Below the pieces are notes generated by a model that made no database searches, had not been told where the DNA came from, and saw only the letters and a list, made by a program, of their open reading frames with translations. This document shows positions 1 to 8,347 of a DNA stretch of 15,018 nucleotides, piece after piece; the first letter of the stretch is position 1; each line of letters starts with the position of its first letter. The DNA is from Eimeria necatrix. Taxonomy: Eukaryota > Apicomplexa > Conoidasida > Eucoccidiorida > Eimeriidae. The stretch lies in contig NW_013654739.1 of assembly GCF_000499385.1 (NCBI RefSeq), positions 1 to 15,018 on the forward strand, read 5' to 3'. The translations under genes were made by a program, and so were the position numbers.

Positions 1-6
1 TCCGAG

Positions 7-67
7 GTGAGCTGCCGCTTGGCAGGGATGATTACCGGTGCGTTGCACCGCCTCACATGCACTTTTT
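7..67 (+). ncRNA. Possible structured RNA: three-way junction followed by a T5 run
   Basis: Bases 7-11 (GTGAG) pair with 52-56 (CTCAC) as a closing stem. Bases 12-16 (CTGCC) pair with 21-25 (GGCAG) around a 4-base loop, directly stacked on the closing stem. Bases 36-41 (CGGTGC) pair with 45-50 (GCACCG) around a 3-base loop. All 16 pairs are Watson-Crick within 50 nt, and the only long unpaired linker is 26-35. A T5 run at 63-67 would suit RNA polymerase III termination if this were the 3' part of a small transcript starting outside the window. I recognise no known RNA family. The same bases are also open in two plus-strand frames (to stops near 67 and 98), so the end of an exon is an alternative. 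The fold was found by eye and no energy was calculated. Confidence 0.25.
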
Positions 68-251
68 AGCTGCCACTATCCAGCTACTGAATTCGTGAGT
101 TGTTGTGCGCTTTCAATGACTTTTGCTTGGATGGAGCAATGCAGGCATGTGGAAGCCATTTGTCACTTGACTGACTAGCATGACGATTTAAGAAGGGCTG
201 CACAACACACAGGTGCGCTGTTGGTCTGCATACGTAGGAAACTGAAGCGGG

Positions 252-524
252 ATGCTGCACGTTGGAGTAAGTATCTGTTTCTGTTGTTTGCGCGGTGCTG
301 ATTGCATGCAAATTACGTGGGAGCTTGAGGAGGGTGACGCAGAGCGTGCGTCACATGTTTGTGGTTGTGCATTTGATTTGAGGCGGCTTTACTATGAGCG
401 TTATCGCTCTACTAGAAATATTCTACGCTCTTCGTTGAAGGCGTTATTCGGCCTGCAGAAAAAGAAACTAGCTCAGAGACGCGAACTCGCAAGATGCAGC
501 TGCCGTGAGGACAGCCCCATTTGA
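252..524 (+). CDS. Possible 90-codon reading frame ending inside repeat copy 1
   Basis: ATG at 252, TGA at 522-524. I do not recognise the product. The N-terminal third is Cys-rich, and the C-terminal half is basic with Leu, Arg and Lys in a helix-like pattern. From 432 onward the frame (SLKALFGLQKKKLAQRR) aligns with SLEVLLGLRKRSSTQRD in the same frame at 2963-3013. Over the 16 aligned codons ahead of the indel I count 4, 5 and 8 differences at codon positions 1, 2 and 3, a weak third-position excess. A 30-nt length difference between the copies keeps frame. The TGA here corresponds to TGC in the other copy. Without that stop the frame would run to TAG at 600-602. It may be an exon, the decayed end of one, or chance. 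Upstream of 432 the similarity is lost. Confidence 0.25.
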   Translation: MLHVGVSICFCCLRGADCMQITWELEEGDAERASHVCGCAFDLRRLYYERYRSTRNILRSSLKALFGLQKKKLAQRRELARCSCREDSPI

Positions 525-1050
525 AGGCTGACTTTGTGGGGAGAGGATGAATGGCCCAAGCAATACAGTCCTTCCGGTGCCGTCCGCAAAATGTACAGTT
601 AGTACGAAATGCAAACGCTGAGGAATTCCCAGGCCACGCATCAGGCATATAAGTTTTTCATTGATTCAGCTAGCACGCTTCTGAGACTTTGGAACTAAAC
701 AACTGTTGCTGAAGTGTTGCACTGAATAGCAATAATGGGCGTATCTCTTTGGCTGAGGTACAACTTACAACATTGCAAGGTGCCTTTGACAAGGCGATAC
801 GGCTTTGCATGACGCATGATAGAGCGAAAAACACGACCGCAGCAGACTATATCCCCCTTTTTTTTGATTCTGGGTAGACTTTTACACTGTGGCATGGTAC
901 GTTATACTTGGAAACCGAAAGGAGTCTCTTTTATTACAAGTAATTGAATAGGAGTCTACGTCTAATCGTGAAAATTACACGTCTGCAGCGGCTTAAGCGA
1001 GGGGCTGTAGCCAGTTGACAGTACTTGATGATCCACTTCAGTTTTGCAGC
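511..1050. repeat. 540-bp direct repeat, copy 1
   Basis: This segment matches 3012-3548 in the same orientation. By direct comparison I count 13 single-base differences, about 97.6% identity, plus one 3-nt indel (CAG extra here after 1011). I see no terminal inverted repeats, target-site duplication, poly-A tail or long frame. The two short minus-strand frames inside it (695-895 and the right part of 412-648) show amino-acid changes as readily as silent ones. The first has a TAG in this copy that reads CAG in the other, so those frames are not being conserved. It could be a non-autonomous mobile element, a segmental duplication or a gene-conversion tract. The offset to copy 2 is 2501 bp at the left end and 2498 at the right. 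Confidence 0.95.
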
Positions 1051-2160
1051 GCAAGACGTGTTATGAAGTTTATAACTGGCTGTTTGCTCTTTCGGCATTA
1101 GGTTCACCCAGTAATCTCTAGAACGGCATTACGAATTCGAAATGATCAAGGATTTAGTAATGCCTTGCTGCCGTTAGCGTTGCGTTTGCACTTCAAGTCA
1201 CGTGACGGTATCTGTAATTTTTCATATTTACAGTCTTTTTGCAGCAGGGATCCGTTGTACGCGTATTTATAGCTGTCTTTAAGAGCCCTCGGAGCAGTGA
1301 GCCGCCATGGTATAACGCGGTTTATCGGAATATGCAGGCCAACTGAAGCGCGATGTTGCCAGTGATACGTATTCTCCCATGAACGCCCCTCTCTCAGTCT
1401 ATAACGGAAAAGCAAGCTTCTAAGAGCGACCCCATTAGCTTGCATTAGTTCTATGTCATAGCGAACATTACTTGATAGAGAAGACTTGAATAAATATATC
1501 AGCACTTGAGTAGCTGAGCCTTCTATTCTGGCCCTACAAAAGTGTCGACTCTCTTTGAAGTATCGCACATTCTTCTTGAACGAGCTAGGCAGCGGCTCCG
1601 ATGCTGACACCCAACTGAAATGGAAGCATTGCTAAGGCAAGGGCTTTTCTGGCTTCATCGTGGCAGTCAAAGCTACAAATGTTGTGCCTGGAGACTACTG
1701 CATCAAGAAATTTGGACATGGGTGCTGTTTCTAGTCGATCTGTCATTAATTTGTGCAGCCCTAGACAAACACCAGATGTAGCACATACTGATCGGCAATA
1801 GAACCATACAAATGAATGGCCAAACTGACAGGTAATGCATGCAGGCGAGAATAGTGTTCGGCAAACTCACCACTGGCAAGCTTCAGGACCTGGTGGGAGT
1901 CAACCAAAGCGGCCGGGAGGTCGCATGCGGTTCACGGACATTTGGTAGCCTTTCACTTTAGTGTAAGGCGGGAACTCGTTTGTTCTCGCCGATTTTCATG
2001 ATAAACAGATACTCCTGACTATCGGTATCGTTCAGATCAATAGCCACGAAACGTCCCAGTGCGTGCGTTTCGGGCTTTCTGACCGATATCTGCTCAGTGC
2101 GAAACGTGGTGGCATTTCCTTTTGGGTTTTTCAAAGCTCGGAATTATTTCTTCGGTTCGT
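1051..2160. other. Spacer between repeat copies, left part; no recognised gene
   Basis: I recognise no gene here. The stretch holds the longest frame of the window on the minus strand (1146-1610, entered separately) and a small G+C-rich patch around 1881-1940 (38 of 60 bases) that includes GCATGC at 1923-1928. Another GCATGC lies at 1837-1842. The 30 bases just after 1050 match the bases after 3548 at roughly 60%, suggesting that older homology continues past the edge of the 540-bp repeat. Confidence 0.6.
1146..1610 (-). CDS. Longest open frame, 154 codons, unrecognised
   Basis: This minus-strand frame is the longest in the window. The predicted product is basic, with no signal peptide, membrane segment, Cys/His zinc cluster or repeat that I can see, and it resembles no family I know. 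For a sequence of this composition an ATG-started frame of 150 codons would occur by chance well under once per window, by my rough estimate. The length is therefore mildly unusual but not decisive. It lies between the two copies of the 540-bp repeat and is not itself duplicated. Chance, a fragment of an intron-containing gene or a decayed coding sequence all remain possible. Confidence 0.15.
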   Translation of the reverse strand: MSASEPLPSSFKKNVRYFKESRHFCRARIEGSATQVLIYLFKSSLSSNVRYDIELMQANGVALRSLLFRYRLREGRSWENTYHWQHRASVGLHIPINRVIPWRLTAPRALKDSYKYAYNGSLLQKDCKYEKLQIPSRDLKCKRNANGSKALLNP

Positions 2161-2917
2161 GTATGTCTTTTAAATTATAGTGGACAATGACTTCACGGCC
2201 CTTCTGCGGGGTAACGCACTTCTATAACTTGCTTCAAAAAAGGAATGCTCTGCAGAGGTATTCTTAGTAGTCAACCTGATGCTGGCGCAGCAATCCTGGA
2301 ACGATGTCATATCACATTTCGCCTTAATGGCATCGTATGCTTCGTGATCATTTGAATATGCCAGAGAAAAACGCACTCAGGTACAGTAGTTTTGCCAGCA
2401 CTAGTCAGTTGCAAGCAGGCATTGTGCTCAATAAAATTGTAACGCTTGTCCTTGGTGGAAAAGGGTGAGACATATTCGTAAATGCGCCTCAAGTATGTGC
2501 CGCTTCTTCATATCACTCCACATAATAAGCTAACCAGGTAATCACGTGACACCTCACGCTCAAAATTGCGTTTGGGCCTCGAAGAAAGAGCCTTTAATCG
2601 GGTGGTGAGGTTCAGCTATAAATAGCATTCTGCATGCTTCAGGTACTGAGTGCTTGGTACATCTTACTCGCGTTGTGTCTGTCGTACGACGCTGCGTATG
2701 ACATCGTAGCACATCAATGCCTCACTCGTGTGGGATCTACTTCTGGTGTCCTGGTACTAATAGCATATGATATCGTACTCGAAATGTAAACTGAATTCCT
2801 TATCGATTGATTGTACTGTTGAAAATCTACCGAGCACAGTGGGCGTCACAAGCCTGCTTGTCAGCGAAGAGCAAACCTGTTTGTCAACAAGAAGCTGCGC
2901 GATTTACGGGTACTTAA
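2161..2917. other. Spacer between repeat copies, right part; no recognised gene
   Basis: Only short, unremarkable minus-strand frames occur here (about 61-68 codons at 2170-2492). A TATAAATA string at 2617-2624 looks like a TATA box, but no convincing initiator or frame follows it. GCATGC lies at 2632-2637. I see no repeat, RNA gene or coding region that I can support. Confidence 0.55.
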
Positions 2918-3103
2918 AATGTAGGCCCTGTACCTAAAACGATTCGTACGTGGCCAAGTGTATCTTTGGAGGTTTTGCTGGGCCTCCGAAAAAGGAGCTC
3001 GACTCAGAGAGACACCCCCATTTGCAGGCTGACTTTGTGGGGAGAGGATGAATGGCCCAAGCAGTACAGTCCTTCCGGTGCCGGCCGCAAAATGTACAGT
3101 TAG
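2918..3103 (+). pseudogene. Frame homologous to the 252-524 frame, entering repeat copy 2
   Basis: The frame is open from 2918 (after TAA at 2915) to TAG at 3101-3103 and has no ATG near its left end. Its part from 2963 reads SLEVLLGLRKRSSTQRD and then continues into the 540-bp repeat as TPICRLTLWGEDEWPKQY. It aligns in frame with 432-602, with a 10-codon deletion relative to that copy. TGC at 3023-3025 stands where the other copy has TGA, so this copy is open about 26 codons further. The pattern of K/E, A/V, F/L, Q/R and K/R exchanges is the kind seen in diverged protein-coding copies, but the stretch is short. It could be an exon or a decayed one. I recognise no family. Confidence 0.22.
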
Positions 3104-3548
3104 TACGAAATGCAAACGTTGAGGAATTCCCAGGCCACGCATCAGGCATATAAGTTTTTCATTGATTCAGCTAGCACGCTTCTGAGACTTTGGAACTGAA
3201 CAACTGTTGCTGAAGTGTTGCACTGAATAGCAATAATGGGCGTATCTCTTTGGCTGAAGTACAACTTACAACATTGCAAGGTGCCTTTGACAAGGCGATA
3301 CGGCTTTGCGTGACGCATGATAGAGCGAAAAACACGACCGCAGCAGACTATATCGCCCTTTGTTTTGATTCTGGGTAGACTTTTACACTGTGGCATGGTA
3401 CGTCATACTTGGAAACCGAAAGGAGTCTCTTTTATTACAAGTAATTGAGTAGGAGTCTACGTCTAATCGTGAAAATTGCACGTCTGCAGCGGCTTAAGCG
3501 AGGGGCTGTAGCTTGACAGTACTTGATGATCCACTTCAGTTTTGCAGC
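3012..3548. repeat. 540-bp direct repeat, copy 2 (537 bp)
   Basis: Second copy of 511-1050: same orientation, 13 mismatches, and three bases shorter near 3511. Most differences are single transitions spread along the whole length, including A/G at 3055-3060, C/T near 3118 and A/G near 3199, consistent with neutral drift after duplication. The left flank (2963-3011) and the first 30 bases of the right flank resemble those of copy 1 at only about 60-70%. The high-identity block therefore has sharp edges inside older homology. That is what gene conversion between old duplicates would leave. Insertion of the same mobile element into two related sites is a less simple alternative. Confidence 0.95.
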
Positions 3549-4445
3549 ATGAAGTGTATAATCAAGTTTAAACGTGGCCCTTCGCGTCTGCAATGCGAAA
3601 TATTCCCACGGGCAACCGAGTGCCTGCCGTAATGTGGTTTTTTGATCCATTAAATTAGGAAATGGCTCGTCATGCGCAAAAGTTGAACGTCAAATGTGTT
3701 GCAAGCACAGACCGGATCTTTTCGGCATTTTGCATTGCATTCCGTGGGCGAGTTCGTGTATCACAGACTTTACGAATATACGTTTCCAAGGTTTCCTTCG
3801 CCATACTTCCTAATCAATGACAGTGCTTAATGGATTGCTTTATTCCAGTGACCCTACTATGATCATTTGCAAGACAGCTGATATGAATAAATCACACTGG
3901 CAAGCCTGCATTGAAGGCAGGGCCCAGTAGAGGAGTAATTGTTAGTTCTTAGCGTTGACATATCACGAACGCGTTCCGATTGTTCAATATTTTTTGCGCA
4001 CCGACGAAACGTTACGAGGGTAGCGCGCCTGGGCAAAAGACAAAGCATGATTTGGTTTCAGCACTGTCAGCCCTCAGGAATATTTGTTGCTGAGTACTTT
4101 TGAAGAGTGGCAGTAAAGGGTTTGCGTACAGTGCATCACCTGCTGTATATACAGCTAGAACATAAATAGAAGCGGCCTTGTGTCCTTTTCCCTTGCTGAT
4201 ACATGCCTCAATCCTCACATAAAACCGTTGTTTGATGTCACAGCTCAGAGAGTTATTTTCTGCCAGTTTTTAAGCCAAAATTTTGTGTCTGTAGCTGAGA
4301 ATTCAATGTTGTGCGTTCGCTACACGCTGCTAGCGCAATGTGCTTTGTTTGCTTTGCTTAAGAGCACTGCAAAGAGAGCTGTTGTGGGTCTCATGTATTT
4401 ACAGTGTATACGAAAAAAGACTAGAATGCTGAACAGGACACAGCG
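3549..4445. other. No recognised gene; short frames only
   Basis: A 71-codon minus-strand frame (3435-3650) straddles the right edge of repeat copy 2. Other frames of 61-92 codons at 3863-4048 and 4012-4218 (minus) and 4180-4458 (plus) overlap each other and show no family resemblance. A perfect 14-bp palindrome, GCTGTATATACAGC, lies at 4142-4155, but about one such palindrome is expected by chance in a window this long. Confidence 0.5.
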
Positions 4446-4709
4446 ATGTTCTCTTTGAACACACTCCACCACCGTCAGTTGCTGGATCTTTGGGCCCTGC
4501 TAGTCAGAGCTACACTCAATTTAAACTCGATAGTACCAAACGAAAGGAGGCGCATTTCCCAAGATATTGATTTTGGCGTAATAGACAAATTGCTACCAAC
4601 AGGACAGTGTTGCGCTCAAGTGAGAAGACGTTTAGAAAATAACAGGGGTGGCCAAACTTATCAAGCGGAAGCGGTGGCAGAATACGTGGCCTTCAAAGCA
4701 CCGAGCTAA
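4446..4709 (+). CDS. Possible 87-codon frame with an L-L-D-L-W-A motif
   Basis: ATG at 4446, TAA at 4707-4709. The product is unrecognised. It begins with a Leu-rich helical stretch (LHHRQLLDLWALLV) and goes on through a charged, Arg- and Glu-containing C-terminal half. The segment LHHRQLLDLWAL resembles LLHATLFELWAA in the frame at 8348-8554 at six of twelve residues, while the underlying bases match at only about 47%. That may be a remnant of shared coding ancestry or coincidence. A GT at 4723 in an AAAG-GTGATT context would suit a splice donor, but it lies beyond the stop codon. No signal peptide or known domain is visible. Confidence 0.15.
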   Translation: MFSLNTLHHRQLLDLWALLVRATLNLNSIVPNERRRISQDIDFGVIDKLLPTGQCCAQVRRRLENNRGGQTYQAEAVAEYVAFKAPS

Positions 4710-5110
4710 CATCGACAAAGGTGATTAGTTGACTCCCGTACTTCAGGCACTACACTGTGCAGGTTAGATCTTACTGTCATTTCTGCCAAATTTCGAATTG
4801 GTGGCAAGAAGCTATTGGGTATAGCTTTTGACTTTGAAGCATTCTCGATGCCCACGCAGCGGGGCAGAGGCGTACGCCGCACGCCTTGTACAATCAGGGA
4901 GTGAGTCCCGTGGACACCGGCAAACGGGTGAGCTAGCGGATGCGGCATTCTTCGGTTCCATAGGTGCGAGGCTCTTTCCTGATGATTCGCTTGATCAGTA
5001 GCAGGCACTGATATAAACAGCATGAGTACGCGATAAACATATGTTCGGCAGTGGCGTGAGCACTTAGAACTGTTGGTGAAGGAATTATTGGCCTCTGTGT
5101 TATCGTCCAA
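4706..5110 (-). CDS. Possible 134-codon frame over a G+C-rich patch
   Basis: This is the second-longest frame in the window, on the minus strand, with its stop overlapping the end of the plus-strand frame 4446-4709. It covers the local G+C maximum at 4851-4950 (66 of 100 bases, rich in CpG), which stands out against its surroundings. The product has a polar N-terminus and then a Pro-, His- and Arg-rich centre; I recognise no domain. Its upstream end overlaps the left arm of the 5068/5324 tandem duplication, where no frame conservation is visible. A coding exon, a regulatory CpG-rich patch or chance are all possible. Confidence 0.15.
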   Translation of the reverse strand: MDDNTEANNSFTNSSKCSRHCRTYVYRVLMLFISVPATDQANHQERASHLWNRRMPHPLAHPFAGVHGTHSLIVQGVRRTPLPRCVGIENASKSKAIPNSFLPPIRNLAEMTVRSNLHSVVPEVRESTNHLCRC

Positions 5111-5229
5111 ACTTTGTGGAAAACAGCAAGATGAGTAAATAGCGAAAAAATATAACTACTTCACAGCAATGGCGTACAATTTGTGAATTGAAAAATAAGG
5201 GCGTGAGTGTCAGGAATGCTGGCAAATGC
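5068..5229. repeat. Old tandem duplication, copy A (162 bp)
   Basis: Aligns with 5324-5484 in the same orientation, starting at AACTGTTGGT and running through shared blocks such as CGTCCAAACTTT, CAATGGCGTA, TTGAAAAAT and GGGCGTGAGT. By hand I count about 38 mismatches and one single-base indel in roughly 158 positions, about 76% identity. One aligned frame gives similar peptides in the two copies. However, the differences over its 42 codons fall 11, 9 and 7 at codon positions 1, 2 and 3, and copy A has a TAG where B has TGG. I therefore see no sign of coding constraint. Confidence 0.9.
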
Positions 5230-5323
5230 ATTACTAGACATACTTGGTTCTGACGGACACCAAGAATGTATTGCTCTCATTGTGCCGCTTAATGACTAGA
5301 GAAAATTTTATTTGCAGGCTTTC

Positions 5324-5484
5324 AACTGTTGGTAAAGGAAATATCAGCGCAATATTTTCGTCCAAACTTTGAGAATAGCAGCAAGCTGAGTAATTGGCGA
5401 AAAGATACGGTTATTTCACAACAATGGCGTAGAATTTGTCCGTTGAAAAATCAGGGCGTGAGTTTCAGGGGTACCAGCAAGCGC
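5324..5484. repeat. Old tandem duplication, copy B (161 bp)
   Basis: Partner of 5068-5229, with a start-to-start distance of 256 bp and a 94-bp unrelated spacer at 5230-5323. This copy remains open in one plus-strand frame from about 5329 to TAA at 5515-5517, which copy A does not. A TTTATTTGCAG string at 5308-5318, just ahead of it, resembles a splice acceptor but is common sequence. The unit shows no similarity to the 540-bp repeat. It is probably a diverged local duplication or two old insertions of one short repeat family. Confidence 0.9.
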
Positions 5485-6675
5485 GAATTCACACTTCGCG
5501 TTTGCTGCACTTTTTAAGGAGAAAAACGTGTACTGGTGCTGTCATTTTTGTGATCCAGTTGAGGCATAGTGCACTATGTGAGTAATTTGCCATCAATTTG
5601 CCAATACTAATTAAGCAGGTATCCAATAATTTTGTTGTCCTATATAAAAATTGATAGTGCCATTCCATTTTGGCTTTGATTTACAAAAATAGCTAATACA
5701 CGAACTGGGGCGTGGATAATCAGATTTGAATAGCCAGAGTCAGCTGCTGAGCGTTCAACCTGCGAGCCAACTATTCCTTGGTGCAAAACCTCATCAGGAA
5801 AATGTCTCATACATTTTTCAGTATTATAGTAGAGATCTCGGATATTCTGTAGACGACGATTATTCTCACAAGAGCCTCCGTATCTTAAGTCATTAAATCC
5901 CGTTCAGCCGGCAGGCGTTCATGCGTACTGGATGAACTTTTTATCTGAGCTTGCAAAAAGAATTGAGCTGTTGAACAGTCTGCATGGCAAAATCAAACAG
6001 ATGGCGTGGGAAGCTAGGCCTTGAAATATCCAGAACTGAATCGTGCGCATACAAGAAATGAACAACGCAGTAACACCAGTGCTAGTCCTTCTAAACGTAA
6101 CTGCCTACAAAAGGTTGTTGCGCCGTAGCGCTTTTATTTAGAAATCAAGCTCAAGAGGACCGGCGAACGAAAAACAAACGCATGAAATTATATGGAGCTC
6201 TTCGGTAGGGGAGCTAATCAGTTGAATTAATCGAAAAGCGTCAAATATTTTGTGCGTGTTGTCCAATACTATTGCTATTTTCTACCTGGTGCGCTGCCCA
6301 CCCGTTATATGGTAGCGAAAGCTGAATATTTAATCATTACTATACATGTTGACAGTGGGGTCTTGCTTGACGAACTCTGGGCTCAGAGAAAGCAAGCACA
6401 ATGAGCAGACGTGTAGTGTGGAGACAAGAGTTTTCCACCATGATGTATACGAAATGTTTCATATAACGCTTTGTGGAGCTAACAGCACTGTAGTTCACAG
6501 CTCTTCACAGCTAGAATCATGTCAATTCTTTAAAAATCATGCCGTGCAGACAGTTAAATTCCTAGCTTGCCTCATACCATCTTTTTGTGGCGTCACACAG
6601 ATTTTGCCTCATAGGCACTGAAAGATTGTAGAAACTCAAGCGCGTCCGTACCTTTAGACTGCACCTAGTTGCTCT
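5485..6675. other. No recognised gene
   Basis: A+T-rich sequence (one sampled line has 19 G+C in 60). The only frame of note is 6346-6621 on the plus strand (91 codons), which I do not recognise. A perfect 14-bp palindrome, CATAGTGCACTATG, lies at 5565-5578, near chance expectation. No repeats shared with other parts of the window were seen. Confidence 0.5.
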
Positions 6676-6735
6676 ACTTCTATTTGTGTTGTCTGAAGCT
6701 GAGGTACTTCTATTTGTGTTGTCTGAGGCTGAGGT
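6676..6735. repeat. Two-unit 30-bp tandem repeat
   Basis: Units 6676-6705 and 6706-6735 are head to tail and differ at one base (GAAGCT against GAGGCT). The 30-bp period is a multiple of three. On the minus strand it lies in an open frame (6562-6804, 80 codons), where it gives the decapeptide TSASDNTNRS twice without a change. The near-identity indicates recent slippage or duplication. With only two units and no recognised protein around it, coding relevance is unproven. Confidence 0.95.
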
Positions 6736-8347
6736 GAAACATTGAAGTGCGCTCAATGTATCACATGCCATGGGTTTCAAATCTTGACTAATGCCAGGCT
6801 GCATAGCCAGCCTTGGTCCAAAACATAATAGCTTTGTTAATCTTTGTGGACATGTTGATGTACTTCTTAAAGCGTTCTAATCTAGTACATCATATGACAC
6901 TGGCCGCATTAGGTGCTTTGTTTTTTTGCGAAGGTGCGCCGTCCCTCAGGCAGTATGTTGTCAGGTGGTGGTCAAAAGGGCAGTTGATGCATTTCAAACT
7001 TGCCGGGCCTGGAGTCTCAAAGAGCCTTTCAAGAAAAAAGATATTCATGGTTATAATGAAAATGCCTCGCGAATCCGAGCACATACTTTGGTTAATACGT
7101 CTTTAAAGCTCCTGCTCTTCTATGGAATGTCTAGACTCATTTTGAGCATCTAGCAGGCACACTTGTGTCTAAGTAACAGCCTTCAAACCCTTTTAGGAAC
7201 GTTTCTTTTCTCTTTTGCTGCTTCCCTGCGCGACTTCATAAGGCATCGCATGGGCAACTGCTCCACTGCGCTGAAGCCTGTTGTGACTAACCTGTAAAAA
7301 ATGCGACAAACACTTTTCAGCTCTTATTATAAACCTGGTTGTGCCTCACTGAAATATGGAAAATGCATTAGACATGGACGAATATGACTAGCCAAAAATG
7401 TGCCAGAACATACTCAGTGCTACGGGCGGCCCAGCCAGGCATCACGGCTGATTGAGCTGTCCACTGCTTTTGATACACGGTCTTTGAACACTCACACCTT
7501 TTTTTCCTGACGCTCATAGCGCTATCTTATACTGCATTTTTTACATGGGGCGCTTCTCTCATGGGGCAGGTAAATTCATTGAGAATGAGCAACGAATTTT
7601 GTCTGCAGTGAAAATACTGCAACTGCTGTACGCTGAGACATGATTAAATATCACCTCCAGTGGCTAGCGGATAGTTGCGCCAATAAATATTAAAGGTCGG
7701 TCTACGAATTGCCACGGACGGCTGAAGCCAGACAAGTTCCTGGTCAGGTAGCTGCCAAGCAGCAAAAATTCCTTTCTGTCTTTTTATTTTTTCGGTTATA
7801 TGATTGGCTGTAAACTACTTGTAGGCATTCTCAGTGTAAAGATTAGCAGGTCTGTAGCTTGTTTGTATCACACGTAAATGACGCCGCAGGTTTATCATTC
7901 TCGTAGACACTCAGCCTTTGCATGCGCCATTCCATTAAATGCATTTCTACGTGTCGTAAATATTTCCCAAGACATGAAGACTAGGATTTGAATTTTTTTC
8001 ACGAACGCAGCGCATGCTGAATGGTGACACTGGCTCATCTGATCATTGAGCCCTTCATGAGCCTTTAAGTCGTTTAAATCTCATAAAAGGCGATTTTTGG
8101 GTGCGGTGGGCGAGTGAGACGCGGTTTCTTTGATGTAGGGCTACTTATTTATCTGTAATATCTCTCAGCCACTAAAACGCACTTGCGCAAAAGAAGGCTG
8201 GGCAGCAAGCTGCGGCACCAAGTGACACTTCATGATCTACTATTTCTCCATATCCAAGCATTGTCACAATCATGTTAGAAGTTCATAAAAGTGAAGATAA
8301 GCACTTCTGAAATAGCGAAATGAAGCAGATGTGCTAAGTTTTTCGAG
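6736..8347. other. No recognised gene; overlapping short frames at 6813-7153
   Basis: Between 6813 and 7153 three frames are open at once: two plus-strand frames of 97 and 75 codons and one minus-strand frame of 64. One plus-strand frame begins with a hydrophobic stretch (IIALLIFVDMLMYFL) that could span a membrane, but it starts at TTG and matches nothing I know. An inverted repeat, AGGCTG and CAGCCT around six bases, lies near 6796-6813. From 7154 to 8347 I see nothing beyond two GCATGC sites (7920-7925, 8012-8017). Confidence 0.5.

Noticed and set aside
1..98. Y-RNA-like small RNA or exon end at the left edge
   Set aside because: Only short strings resemble a Y RNA, and the three-way fold is not a Y-RNA architecture. 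Open frames of 22-32 codons here are too short to call an exon.
412..648. Minus-strand frame sharing MPDAWPGNSS with 2934-3149
   Set aside because: Three of four differences change residues and the frames diverge fully at the repeat edge. It is a by-product of the duplicated DNA.
695..895. Minus-strand frame inside repeat copy 1, matched by 3142-3396 in copy 2, as a conserved gene
   Set aside because: Of four differences within the shared frame, two change the amino acid. Copy 1 also has TAG where copy 2 has CAG. The similarity is explained by DNA duplication, not by selection on the frame.
2617..2624. TATAAATA as a core promoter
   Set aside because: No matching initiator at the usual distance and no believable gene downstream. 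Such strings are expected by chance.
4142..4155. 14-bp palindrome GCTGTATATACAGC, and a second one at 5565-5578
   Set aside because: About one perfect 14-bp palindrome is expected by chance in 15 kb, and neither has a supporting context.
5329..5517. Plus-strand frame in tandem copy B as a real coding exon
   Set aside because: Against copy A, differences fall 11, 9 and 7 at codon positions 1, 2 and 3, with a stop in A. There is no sign of coding constraint.
6813..7106. Small membrane protein
   Set aside because: It starts at TTG, and two other frames are open over the same bases. The hydrophobic stretch alone is weak evidence.
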